From Flavobacterium channae (lineage in GTDB: Bacteria; Bacteroidota; Bacteroidia; Flavobacteriales; Flavobacteriaceae): a stretch of DNA of 64,000 nucleotides. The notes beneath the pieces were generated by a model. The model was not told where the DNA came from and did not search any database. It was given only the letters and a program-made list of their open reading frames with translations. The translations under genes and the position numbers were made by a program. Shown here in pieces: positions 54,501 to 62,878 of this stretch (the first letter of the stretch is position 1; each line of letters begins with the position of its first letter). The DNA is taken from contig NZ_CP089096.1 in the NCBI RefSeq assembly GCF_021172165.1, positions 1,426,001 to 1,490,000 of the forward strand, read 5' to 3'.

Positions 54501-56075
54501 TTTAGCCTTTAAACTTAAATCAATTACGCCATCAAAATCCATTTTAAGATTCGGATCGTTACTATTGAAATATCCTTTATAATAAGGCATTTTCATACTC
54601 CCATCAACCGTAATTTTTTGATAGTTATAACCGTTGTAATAAAACTTATGAATATCTCCTTTAATTGCTGTATTTAGTAATTTTTGCGTAAAACCACGAC
54701 CATCAACATCTAAATCAACAGTTGCTCTACCAATATCTTTCTTTCCTAATAAGGTTCCTAAATCAAAATCATTTAGAATTAAAGTTCCTTTGTATAATGC
54801 ATTATCAATATAATCGATATTTTGCATAGAAAGATTACTTTCTAATTCACCTAATTTCGACATTAGATAAATATCGGCATTTATGTATTTCTGAGTTAGT
54901 TCTACTCCTCCAACAACATTTACAGTTCCTAATTTATCTAAAGCAGACGGAAGATTGTTTCCTAAAATTCTTGGTAATATTTTATTTAATCGCTCATAGC
55001 TTGAAGTTAGTCTATCAAAATTTCCATTCATGTAAAAACTTTGATTTCCTTTACCAAATAAATTTCTAAAATTTACTGTTCCAATTATTTCAGATTGATT
55101 TTTATCTACTAATCTTAAATTATGCGTAGTAAAATTGTTCAATGTTCCTACCAAATGCGTATCAACATAAAACACGTTGTTTTTTCCAAATTCATTATAA
55201 AAATAATTCAAATCGTTTGAAGCAATTGAAGCTTTATCAAATTGTACATCAAAAACAACTTTATTATTAAAATCTGAAAAATCTTGTCGGTTATACCTAA
55301 GCTCAACTTTACCCATCATTTCAGATGCTGAAGTTTTCATTGCTAAACGCTCAAGTAAAATATTCTTTTTGGTATAAGTAAAATCAGCCGTAATATTCTC
55401 AACTTCTAAACCTCTATGGTCTTTAAATGATAAACGGTCGATAAAAGTTGTTACGTTTGCTCCTTTTATATAAAAATCATCAATTTCACCATTAAGTTTA
55501 GTAAAATCGAGCATTTTAGGAGTTTGAAGATTATGATCAATATATTGAAAACGACCATTAAAAACAGTCATTTTATTTGCTTTCATTCTAAACTTACCCG
55601 AAGAAGGCGTTCCATCATCAAAAGCTTCTATAAACTTATCAAGATTTGTAAATTTTTCATTTTTATAATTTACAATCCTAACATCTAATCCATGAAGTAC
55701 TACGTCTTTTAAATATGGATGACCTGGATCGTAAATTTTCTTAAAACTTAAAATAGAAGTATTTAATTTTTTAATGTAAAACAAAGTATCTTGATGATGA
55801 TCCAAAACCAAAACATCACCTAATTTTACACTTCCAAAAGGAGTTATCGCAATTTTATCAATTTTTATATTGGTACCAAACGATTTGTTTAATTCCTCTG
55901 TAGCATATTTACCAAGAGCGGTTTGTACAAAAGGCAACGTAAGCAGTATACCCAATAAGAGCAACAGTAATAAAATTCCTATTAAGGAACGAAATAGTAT
56001 TTTTTTAAATTTTTTGATACGTTCTTTTGTTTTAAATTTGCTACAAAATATACTATAATTAGTGTAACCAAACAA
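51531..56075 (-). CDS. tamB: TamB/AsmA-like translocation and assembly protein (DUF490)
   Basis: 1514 aa. One N-terminal helix (about 28-48, IGILLLLLLLGILLTLPFV) anchors it in the inner membrane; the rest is a very long beta-taco-like repeat. The C-terminal DUF490 domain ends with QTQAFALLATGSFV, LGLDYSQGN and IGYTQGLGITYNVEFD. TamB-like proteins span the periplasm for lipid transfer or outer-membrane protein assembly. The first Met lies 57 bp from the tsaD start, and no better internal ATG was found. Divergent from tsaD. Confidence 0.88.
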   Translation of the reverse strand: MFGYTNYSIFCSKFKTKERIKKFKKILFRSLIGILLLLLLLGILLTLPFVQTALGKYATEELNKSFGTNIKIDKIAITPFGSVKLGDVLVLDHHQDTLFYIKKLNTSILSFKKIYDPGHPYLKDVVLHGLDVRIVNYKNEKFTNLDKFIEAFDDGTPSSGKFRMKANKMTVFNGRFQYIDHNLQTPKMLDFTKLNGEIDDFYIKGANVTTFIDRLSFKDHRGLEVENITADFTYTKKNILLERLAMKTSASEMMGKVELRYNRQDFSDFNNKVVFDVQFDKASIASNDLNYFYNEFGKNNVFYVDTHLVGTLNNFTTHNLRLVDKNQSEIIGTVNFRNLFGKGNQSFYMNGNFDRLTSSYERLNKILPRILGNNLPSALDKLGTVNVVGGVELTQKYINADIYLMSKLGELESNLSMQNIDYIDNALYKGTLILNDFDLGTLLGKKDIGRATVDLDVDGRGFTQKLLNTAIKGDIHKFYYNGYNYQKITVDGSMKMPYYKGYFNSNDPNLKMDFDGVIDLSLKAKNYDFKAQIDYADLYLLKFVKNDSISIFKGNIDFKAHGNSVDDLAGNLKLDNIYYQNSKDSYFFEDFEVVSSFDVNQVRTIDINSPDIVTGQIVGKYKVNQLQKMIENALGSLYANYSPNKLDKGQFLNFDLTLHDKIVDVFIPDVKISENTKLKGKISGDEGKFIFDFSSPNIVAYENTIENLKIDIDNKNPLYNAYITVDSIKTKSYKIADFNLINVTLNDTLFVRSEFKGGAKAQDTYDLNLYHTINENKLSILGFKKSEIRFKDYLWFINEGETNDNKIVFDKYLKNFDFEKLSLSHNNQKIDFFGTMRDSTYKDFKLSFNDVDLNKLTPSLDSLSFGGKINGFVNYKQDRNKYEPISNLTIDSLKINQFLLGDLDFEIEGNENFNQFVVNSTLKQDGKEHFFLDGDINFVGQQSSLDLEAGFDKFNLAPFGSLLGSVLSDVRGNATGRTTIHGSLTEPEMDGRLYLNDAGMRVPYLNVDYAFEKNAIVDLTEHQFSLRKIEVTDTKYHTKGVIDGTIRHQNLGDWELDLHLVSDNILALDTKDSEDAYYYGTAFMKGKASITGSVDALNIKVAGESEKGTTIKIPINDDEDLGNNSFINFMTKEEYQKSLLGKIAKENKYQGIELDFNFDIDPDADIEIILNRETGHAMKGTGVGSMQMNINTLGKFEMFGDFIVQEGQYNFKYGGIIDKKFNVEKGGTIRWDGEPMNAVLDLKATYKTMANPAVLVESASFNRKVDTNVTILLNGNLSNPQPDFNIDFPNVSSVLKSEIDYKLQDKDTRQTQAFALLATGSFVTAESTGNAAYGSLIEGASSIINGLFADADSNLQLGLDYSQGNRLTDISDRVGVTMNTRINDRITINGKVGVPVGGVTESVIVGNLEVLMQINEDGTLNAHVFNRENDINYVGEGIGYTQGLGITYNVEFDTFKEMIQKIFSKNKKKTATSNSNDELPDSEFPPEFIDFINQRKTKSSEVKKEEQLKVPEID

Positions 56076-56132
56076 AAATAAGGAATTTTGTAAGATAATT
56101 ACAATATCTTTAATTCAAATTTCGTGCCTAAA

Positions 56133-57155
56133 ATGACAGAAAAAAAAATATATACTTTAGCAATCGAAAGTTCTTGTGATGATACTTCCGCAGCCGTACT
56201 TTGTAACGATGTTGTTTTATCAAATATTGTGGCTCGTCAAGCGATACATGAAGAATATGGTGGCGTTGTTCCAGAGCTTGCTTCAAGAGCGCATCAGCAG
56301 AATATTGTTCCTGTTGTAGATGTGGCTATAAAAAAAGCAGGAATTACTAAAAATGACTTGAATTGTATTGCCTTTACACAAGGTCCGGGATTAATGGGTT
56401 CGTTATTAGTTGGTGGCTCATTTGCAAAATCTATGAGTATGGCTTTAGATATCCCGCTAATTGCTATCAATCACATGAAAGCGCATATTTTAGCTCATTT
56501 TATTGACGAAGAAGGTTATGACAAACCCACATTTCCTTTTTTAGCGTTGACAATTTCTGGTGGACACACACAAATTGTTAAAGTAAATAGCTTTTTTGAT
56601 ATGGAAATCATTGGAGAAACAACAGATGATGCCGTTGGTGAAGCTTTTGATAAATCAGCTAAAATTCTTGGACTACCTTATCCTGGCGGACCATTAATTG
56701 ATAAATTTGCTCAAGAAGGAAATCCAAAAGCGTTTCTTTTTACAAAACCTAAAGTAGATGGATTAAACTTTAGTTTCAGTGGTTTAAAAACGCAAATACT
56801 TTACTTTATACAGAAAAATGTAGCTTTAAATCCAAATTTTGTTGAAGAAAATAAAGCCGATATCTGTGCATCAATTCAATACACCATTATCAATATTTTA
56901 ATGGACAAGTTAAAGTTAGCTGTTGCTGAAATTGGAATCAATCAAATTGCAATTGGTGGAGGTGTTTCTGCAAATTCTGGAATTCGTTCGACATTGAAAG
57001 AAGCTGAAAAAAAGTATGGTTGGAAAACTTATATTCCAAAATTTGAATACACAACTGATAATGCTGCTATGATTGGAATTGTTGGTTATTATAATTTTCT
57101 AGAACAAAATTTTAGCAATGCTGAAGTAACTTCTAAAGCAAGAATTGAATTTTAA
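56133..57155 (+). CDS. tsaD: TsaD, tRNA N6-threonylcarbamoyladenosine transferase subunit
   Basis: 340 aa from the ATG at 56133; an in-frame GTG three codons upstream is less likely. It transfers the threonylcarbamoyl group to A37 of tRNAs reading ANN codons. Motifs: LAIESSCDDTSAAVL, FTQGPGLMGSLLVGGSF, NHMKAH, ISGGHTQI and GGGVSANSGIR. Metal ligands His in NHMKAHI and Asp in TTDNAAM are present. It leads a run of genes with rsmE and DUF4159. Confidence 0.97.
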   Translation: MTEKKIYTLAIESSCDDTSAAVLCNDVVLSNIVARQAIHEEYGGVVPELASRAHQQNIVPVVDVAIKKAGITKNDLNCIAFTQGPGLMGSLLVGGSFAKSMSMALDIPLIAINHMKAHILAHFIDEEGYDKPTFPFLALTISGGHTQIVKVNSFFDMEIIGETTDDAVGEAFDKSAKILGLPYPGGPLIDKFAQEGNPKAFLFTKPKVDGLNFSFSGLKTQILYFIQKNVALNPNFVEENKADICASIQYTIINILMDKLKLAVAEIGINQIAIGGGVSANSGIRSTLKEAEKKYGWKTYIPKFEYTTDNAAMIGIVGYYNFLEQNFSNAEVTSKARIEF

Positions 57156-57160
57156 ATCTT

Positions 57161-57865
57161 ATGCAATTATTCTATAATCCCGACATAAAACAAGGCAACA
57201 AAACATTCTTTTTCGATAAAGAAGAGAGCAAACATATTGTTAAAGTTTTGCGTAAAAAAGAAGGTGATAAAGTATTTATTACAAATGGTTTAGGATTTTT
57301 ATTTGAATCTGAAATCATATTAGCATCAGAAAAAAAATGTGAAGTACAAATAACGTTAGAAACATTTCAAGAACCTAATTCGTTTTACACACATATTGCA
57401 GTTGCTCCTACCAAAATGAATGATCGTTTAGAATGGTTTTTAGAAAAAGCTACTGAGATTGGTATTCATGAAATTACACCAATAATTTGCGATCATTCAG
57501 AAAGAAAAGTGTATAAAATTGATAGAGCAGAAAAGATTATTCAGGCTGCAATGAAACAATCACTTCATTATTATATTCCAAAAATTAACGAACCTATTTC
57601 GTTTTTACAGTTTGTAAAATCAAATGTCGAAGGGCAAAAATTCATTGCACATTGTGAAGAAACTGATAAAAAATCGTTTCAGAAAGAAATTACTAAAAAT
57701 GAAAAAGTTACTATTTTAATTGGCCCAGAAGGCGATTTTTCTACAAAAGAAATCAATTTGGCTATTGAAAATAATTTTATTCCTGTAACTTTGGGAAATA
57801 CCAGATTACGAACAGAAACCGCAGCATTAGTTTCTTGTCATACAATTGCATTATTAAATGAATAA
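57161..57865 (+). CDS. rsmE: RsmE, 16S rRNA m3U1498 methyltransferase
   Basis: 234 aa, SPOUT-class. Conserved elements: KVLRKKEGDKVFITNG (N-terminal PUA-like domain), PTKMNDRLEWFLEKATEIGIHEITPI, and ILIGPEGDFSTKEI with TLGNTRLRTETA in the SAM-binding knot. Starts 5 bp after tsaD and overlaps the DUF4159 gene by 8 bp. Confidence 0.96.
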   Translation: MQLFYNPDIKQGNKTFFFDKEESKHIVKVLRKKEGDKVFITNGLGFLFESEIILASEKKCEVQITLETFQEPNSFYTHIAVAPTKMNDRLEWFLEKATEIGIHEITPIICDHSERKVYKIDRAEKIIQAAMKQSLHYYIPKINEPISFLQFVKSNVEGQKFIAHCEETDKKSFQKEITKNEKVTILIGPEGDFSTKEINLAIENNFIPVTLGNTRLRTETAALVSCHTIALLNE

Positions 57866-58499
57866 ATTCTTAGCATCAGTAATTTTATTATTATGGAATT
57901 TGGGTTTTACCCAAGAAATTGCTGTTGCCAAGTATTCTGGAGGTGGTGATTGGTATGCAAATCCTACTTCTTTACCCAATTTAGCTAGGTTTTGTAATCA
58001 AAACATCAATACTAAAATCAACACTAAAATTGCTACTGTTGAAGTAGGAAGTGCTGAAATATTTACTTATCCATTTGTTCACATGACAGGGCATGGAAAT
58101 GTAGTTTTTAGTGCTAACGACATCATCAATTTAAGAAATTATCTAACATCTGGAGGATTTTTACACATAGATGACAATTACGGTATGGACGAATTTATAA
58201 GAAAAGAAATCAAAAAGATTTTTCCAGATAATCCGCTAACTGAAATTCCTTCAAATCATATAATTTTTCAAGAACCTTATGCTTTTGCTGGTGGATTACC
58301 AAAAATTCACGAACACGACAATAAAAAACCACAAGCCTTTGGAATTTTTATTGAAGGAAGAATTGTACTGCTTTACACCGTAGAAACTGACTTAGGAGAC
58401 GGTTGGGAAGATGCCGAAGTTCACAATGACCCACAAAGTGTAAGAGAAAAAGCACTAAAAATGGGTGCTAATATTTTAAACTATGCTTTTAAAAATTAA
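57858..58499 (+). CDS. DUF4159 domain secreted protein
   Basis: 213 aa with signal peptide (to about GFTQ, residue 19). The family pattern is clear: AKYSGGGDWYANPTSLPNLARFC, MTGHGNVVFSANDIINLRNYL, GGFLHIDDNYGMDEFIR (key parts GGGDWYANP, TGHGN and GGFLHIDD). DUF4159 proteins occur throughout Bacteroidetes and have a Rossmann-like fold related to glutamine amidotransferase-like domains; their function is unknown. It overlaps rsmE by 8 bp, a conserved-looking pairing. Confidence 0.9.
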   Translation: MNKFLASVILLLWNLGFTQEIAVAKYSGGGDWYANPTSLPNLARFCNQNINTKINTKIATVEVGSAEIFTYPFVHMTGHGNVVFSANDIINLRNYLTSGGFLHIDDNYGMDEFIRKEIKKIFPDNPLTEIPSNHIIFQEPYAFAGGLPKIHEHDNKKPQAFGIFIEGRIVLLYTVETDLGDGWEDAEVHNDPQSVREKALKMGANILNYAFKN

Positions 58500-58736
58500 A
58501 CATTTTTATTGCATTTTTTTAAAATTTTAACATAAACTGCAGAAAAACTACAGCAATTTATATTTTAATACCTTTTAATTTTGGTCTAATATCATTTTTA
58601 AAACGATAATATTGTGATATAATTTTTACAGAAACTTTGATTTACTGTAAGAAAATAAAATCATTATACTAAAACTAGTTCCCAAATCGTTTTTAAAAAT
58701 TAACCAAACTATTTAACTAACTAAAATGTATTATTT

Positions 58737-59693
58737 ATGAAAAAAATCCTTTTATCAGCAGTTTCATTACTGTTATTGGTTTCTTGTAGTAGTGAAGATT
58801 CTAGCAATTCTTCAGAATTAGCAACAACTACTCATTCTCACAGAGGATGTGCTTCACATGAAGTTCATGAACAACAGCTAAGAGAAAATCCTGAATTAGC
58901 TGCAAAAATGCAAGAAATTGAAAGATTTACTGAAAACGCAATTACAAACGGTAGACTAGTAAATGGAAGAATTGAAATTCCTGTTGTAGTAAACGTTTTA
59001 TACAGAACTGCTGCTGAAAACATTTCATTAACACAAATACAATCGCAAATTGATGTTCTAAACAAAGATTTTAATGCTCAAAACAGTGATTTTAATCAAG
59101 TCCCATCTGTTTTCTCAGGTGTTAAAGCCAATGTTGGTATTACTTTTGTTTTAGACGCAGTTTACAGAAAATCAACAACTAAATCATCTTGGGGAACTCG
59201 AGATGCAATGAAAAAATCAAAACAAGGTGGAATTAACCCAACTTCTCCAACGACTAAATTAAACTTATGGGTTTGTACTATTGGTGGTGGAATTTTAGGT
59301 TATGCACAATTCCCAGGTGGTTCATCTGCTACAGATGGTGTTGTAATTGATTCAAGATATTTAGGAACTACCGGAACTGCTACAGCTCCATTTAACAAAG
59401 GTAGAACTGCAACTCACGAAGTTGGTCACTGGATGAATTTAAGACACATTTGGGGCGATGCTACTTGCGGAAGCGATTTAGTAAGCGACACACCTACTCA
59501 CAATACAGCTAACTACGGGATGCCTGTTTTCCCTCACTACTCTACTTGTTCAGGCACACCAATCGAAATGACTATGAATTACATGGATTATACTGATGAT
59601 GCAGGAATGTACATGTTCTCAAACGGACAAAAAAGCAGAATGCTTGCCATTTTTGCGTCAGGAGGATCACGAAATTCATTCGCTCAGCCATAA
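58737..59693 (+). CDS. M43-type (pappalysin-like) zinc metalloprotease, lipoprotein
   Basis: 318 aa. Lipobox LVSC (about Cys17) followed by SSEDSS. Residues about 60-120 form a pro-region, then the metzincin domain has HEVGHWMNLRH (three zinc His, catalytic Glu) and the Met-turn in MTMNYMDYTDDAGMYMF, as in pregnancy-associated plasma protein A family M43. No C-terminal secretion domain is present, so display at the surface as a lipoprotein is more likely than type IX secretion. The 237 bp upstream hold only AT-rich sequence. Confidence 0.92.
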   Translation: MKKILLSAVSLLLLVSCSSEDSSNSSELATTTHSHRGCASHEVHEQQLRENPELAAKMQEIERFTENAITNGRLVNGRIEIPVVVNVLYRTAAENISLTQIQSQIDVLNKDFNAQNSDFNQVPSVFSGVKANVGITFVLDAVYRKSTTKSSWGTRDAMKKSKQGGINPTSPTTKLNLWVCTIGGGILGYAQFPGGSSATDGVVIDSRYLGTTGTATAPFNKGRTATHEVGHWMNLRHIWGDATCGSDLVSDTPTHNTANYGMPVFPHYSTCSGTPIEMTMNYMDYTDDAGMYMFSNGQKSRMLAIFASGGSRNSFAQP

Positions 59694-59720
59694 TCGAATG
59701 CATATTGCAAGTTAAGCTTA

Positions 59721-59750
59721 AAAACTCATCATTAATTGGTGAGTTTTTTT
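59721..59750 (+). terminator. Terminator after the metalloprotease gene
   Basis: Arms AAAACTCA and TGAGTTTT (59721-59728 and 59740-59747) with a T-run. It covers an ATG-like extension of the next gene, supporting the later start at 59772. Confidence 0.85.
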
Positions 59751-59771
59751 TATTTTAGCAAAAAACAAAAA

Positions 59772-60866
59772 ATGACATCTAAAGAATTATCTTTTGGTAT
59801 TGTTAGAGCAGTTTTAACACTTGCAGCAATATTACTCTCTTTATTCTTTCTATATAAAATAGCTACAGTAATAGTTTATTGCATCGTGGCAATTGTATTT
59901 TCATTACTACTCTACCCTTTGGTTTTATTTTTAAGAAGAAAACTAAAATTTGGTAACACACTTGCTGTAGTTACTGCTTTATTGTTATTTGTGTTACTAA
60001 TTAGCGGTATTGTTTTACTATTTGTTCCTTTAATTGTTTCACAAGGTGAAAACTTATCGCTTTTAGATATTAATTCCTTAGAAAACAATTATAATAATTT
60101 GCTGACTAATGCAACAGAATATTTGAATTCTCATAACATCGATCTACAACAATTTACAGCAAATTCCAATTTAACTTCATTTTCAAATTTCGAATTCATT
60201 CCAAACTTCTTAAACAACTTAGTAAGTACAATTGGCAATATCGGAATGGGATTAGCTTCAGTACTTTTTATATCGTTTTTCATTCTTAAAGAAAGAACTT
60301 CTTTTTCATTGGCTTTTAAAAAGTTATTACCTGAAAATCAGAAAGAAAAAGTTTTAAATTCAGTTGAAAAAATCAATGAAATGTTATCAAAATATTTTCT
60401 TGGTTTATTATTACAACTCTTTATAATCTTAATATTGTATTTTATTGTTTTCCTCATATTTGGAGTTGAAAATGCTTTAATAATAGCGCTTTTATGTGCT
60501 ATATTTAACATTGTTCCTTACGTAGGACCTATAATAGCAACTTTTGTAGCTGGAATTTTAATCATGACAAGCAGCATTGGCACTGGAGCCGATTTTAGCA
60601 CAGAAACATTACCAACAACTATTTATGTTTTAATAGGAATGTTTATTGTTCAACTGATTGATAACAATGTGAGTTCGCCAATGATTTTTTCAAAAAGTAC
60701 CAATTCACATCCTTTAGAAATATTCTTAGTTATCCTAATTGCAGGAATTTTATTTGGTATTACAGGAATGATTATTGCGGTTCCTTTTTACACTTCATTG
60801 AAAGTAATTGGAAAAGAATTCCTACCAGATAATAGAATCATAAAAGCATTGACGAAAAATTTATAG
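59772..60866 (+). CDS. AI-2E family transporter (TqsA/PerM-like)
   Basis: 364 aa from ATG at 59772; the frame extends upstream through the terminator hairpin, so that extension is rejected. Seven to eight hydrophobic segments, with the family motif in VPYVGPIIATFVAG and the paired helices LAILLSLFFLY and IVFSLLLYPLV. AI-2E permeases export small molecules or act as sodium/proton antiporters; the substrate is unknown. It ends 2 bp before the methyltransferase gene. Confidence 0.88.
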   Translation: MTSKELSFGIVRAVLTLAAILLSLFFLYKIATVIVYCIVAIVFSLLLYPLVLFLRRKLKFGNTLAVVTALLLFVLLISGIVLLFVPLIVSQGENLSLLDINSLENNYNNLLTNATEYLNSHNIDLQQFTANSNLTSFSNFEFIPNFLNNLVSTIGNIGMGLASVLFISFFILKERTSFSLAFKKLLPENQKEKVLNSVEKINEMLSKYFLGLLLQLFIILILYFIVFLIFGVENALIIALLCAIFNIVPYVGPIIATFVAGILIMTSSIGTGADFSTETLPTTIYVLIGMFIVQLIDNNVSSPMIFSKSTNSHPLEIFLVILIAGILFGITGMIIAVPFYTSLKVIGKEFLPDNRIIKALTKNL

Positions 60867-60868
60867 TT

Positions 60869-62047
60869 TTGGATATAAATCAAATTTTAAAAACTGATAT
60901 TCAAGATTTTATAAATAAAAATCTTAATTCTGATAGTTCAACATTAGCTTTAAAGAAAAATCCATTTCCAGAAGTTAATTATGCCGAGATAATTAATCAA
61001 ATCAGTGCTAAAAAGAAAGCAAAAGATAAATTACCAACTTGGTTTTCTACTGAAAATATTATTTATCCTGAGAAAATATCAATCGAGCAAACATCTTCTG
61101 AAATAACCGCAAAATATAAAGCTTCATTAGTTTCTGGAGATAAATTAATTGATTGTACTGGCGGATTTGGAATAGACGATTACTATTTTTCAAAACAATT
61201 CAAAAAAGTAATTCATTGCGAATTAAATTCAGATTTATCTACAATTGTAAAACATAATTTTGAAGTTCTAGAAGCTTCAAATATTGAATGCTTTTCAGGT
61301 AATAGCTCACAAATAATAGAACAATTAAATCAGAAATTCGATTGTATTTATATTGATCCTTCCCGAAGAAACGATGCAAAAGGCAAAGTATTCATGTTAG
61401 CCGATTGTTTACCAAATGTGGTGGATTTACAAGATTTTTACTTTCAATTTACTGATATGATTCTAATTAAAACGGCTCCTATTTTAGATCTTCATGCAGG
61501 TTTATTAGAACTAAATAATGTTGCTGAAATTCATATTGTTGCGGTAAATAATGAAGTTAAAGAATTGCTTTGGAAAATTGTCAAAAATCATTCTGAAGCT
61601 CCAACTATAATAGCAGTTAACTTAGAAAAAGAGAAACAAACCATTACCAAAATTGAAAGTTCAAAAAGCTATTCAGCTCTTTATAGTTTGCCAAAAAAAT
61701 ATCTTTACGAACCGAATGCTTCTATAATGAAATCAGGCGGTTTTGAGGCAGTTTCCGAATTGTTTTCTATCGAAAAATTACATCAACATTCACATTTATT
61801 CACTTCTGAAGAATTAATTGATTTTCCAGGGAGAAAATTTCAAATTGATAGTGTAGTTCCATTTCAAAAGAAAGAAATAGCACAAAATCTTCAAGGAAAA
61901 AAAATGAATGTTTCTACTCGTAATTTTCCCATAAAACCAGAAGAAATCAAAAAGAAATATAAAATTCAAGATGGTGGAACAGTTTTTGCTTTTTTCACCA
62001 CGAATTTAAATAATGAAAAAATAGTTTTACTTTGCACCAAATTATAA
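60869..62047 (+). CDS. Class I SAM methyltransferase with C-terminal THUMP-like domain
   Basis: 392 aa, start codon TTG at 60869, as no ATG is available near. An N-terminal helical part (1-85) precedes a Rossmann methyltransferase domain with DCTGGFGIDDYYFSK (motif I), CELNSDL (motif II) and YIDPSRR (motif IV). The C-terminal STRNFPIKPEEIKKKYKIQDGG resembles the THUMP-like domain found in such proteins. It may modify RNA; target unknown. It is coupled to the AI-2E gene by a 2-bp gap. Confidence 0.85.
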   Translation: MDINQILKTDIQDFINKNLNSDSSTLALKKNPFPEVNYAEIINQISAKKKAKDKLPTWFSTENIIYPEKISIEQTSSEITAKYKASLVSGDKLIDCTGGFGIDDYYFSKQFKKVIHCELNSDLSTIVKHNFEVLEASNIECFSGNSSQIIEQLNQKFDCIYIDPSRRNDAKGKVFMLADCLPNVVDLQDFYFQFTDMILIKTAPILDLHAGLLELNNVAEIHIVAVNNEVKELLWKIVKNHSEAPTIIAVNLEKEKQTITKIESSKSYSALYSLPKKYLYEPNASIMKSGGFEAVSELFSIEKLHQHSHLFTSEELIDFPGRKFQIDSVVPFQKKEIAQNLQGKKMNVSTRNFPIKPEEIKKKYKIQDGGTVFAFFTTNLNNEKIVLLCTKL

Positions 62048-62052
62048 CCCAA

Positions 62053-62622
62053 ATGAAAAATCTTTTATCGCTTTTATTACTACTTACATTAACGGTTAAC
62101 GCACAAAAAAAAGATTGTATTTACGATATTGAAGAAAAAACCGATTCAACTTCTTTAAAAGTGCTACCAAATGTATTAATGCACGAAAAGATTTTTGGAA
62201 ACACAAATGAATTTTTATTCTTTGGATTAGTAAACAATAATGGTGTACCAATGTTGAGCATACAACAATTGCAAAAAAGTAAAGATTTTATTAAAACCAA
62301 TTGTATTGCAAAAAACTCTAAGATTGTTTTACAATTGGCGAATGGTAAAATTTTATCTCTTATTAGTGCTAATGATGAAACTTGTAGCGAATTAATGTAC
62401 GATTCTGCAGAACAAAACAACATTCGAATTTTAACTGGTTATTTTTACTTCACAAAAACCAATTATGAAGAACTAAAAAAGAGCGCTGTGAGTTTAATGC
62501 GAATTCAATTTGCTGGTGAAACAAAAGACTATGTTTTAAAAAGTGAATTAATTTCGGAAACTTTAAAAGTAAAATCTAATCCTGATAGCTATTTTATGCA
62601 GTTTTTGAAGTGCGTTGAGTAA
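62053..62622 (+). CDS. Secreted protein of unknown function
   Basis: 189 aa from ATG at 62053, which opens directly on a signal peptide (MKNLLSLLLLLTLTVNAQ); the frame extends seven codons upstream into the preceding gene. Mature part has Cys in KKDCIYDIE, TNCIA, ETCSEL and LKCVE; no family recognised. It starts 5 bp after the methyltransferase gene ends and is likely co-transcribed. The following 256 bp hold no gene. Confidence 0.75.
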   Translation: MKNLLSLLLLLTLTVNAQKKDCIYDIEEKTDSTSLKVLPNVLMHEKIFGNTNEFLFFGLVNNNGVPMLSIQQLQKSKDFIKTNCIAKNSKIVLQLANGKILSLISANDETCSELMYDSAEQNNIRILTGYFYFTKTNYEELKKSAVSLMRIQFAGETKDYVLKSELISETLKVKSNPDSYFMQFLKCVE

Positions 62623-62878
62623 TAATTATTTTTTTTATTGTTTTTTTAATTATAATGACCCAAGAATTCTTTTAAATATTTGTTAAAAAACTACACACTT
62701 ATATAAAAAAAACCTTACTTTTATTTAATAGTTTCACGTTATTTATATATTCTTGAATAATAGTTTATTATTCAAAGTTACTGGATGTCATTTGTTGACA
62801 TAATTTCCCCTTTGAATTTATATGTTTTCTCTATATTTTTTTTTAATGAATAAGAAATCTACATAAAAATCAAACATT

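Noticed and set aside
62623..62878. Small gene in the gap before the last secreted protein
   Set aside because: Only very AT-rich sequence with frequent stops; no start followed by a plausible reading frame and no clear hairpin.
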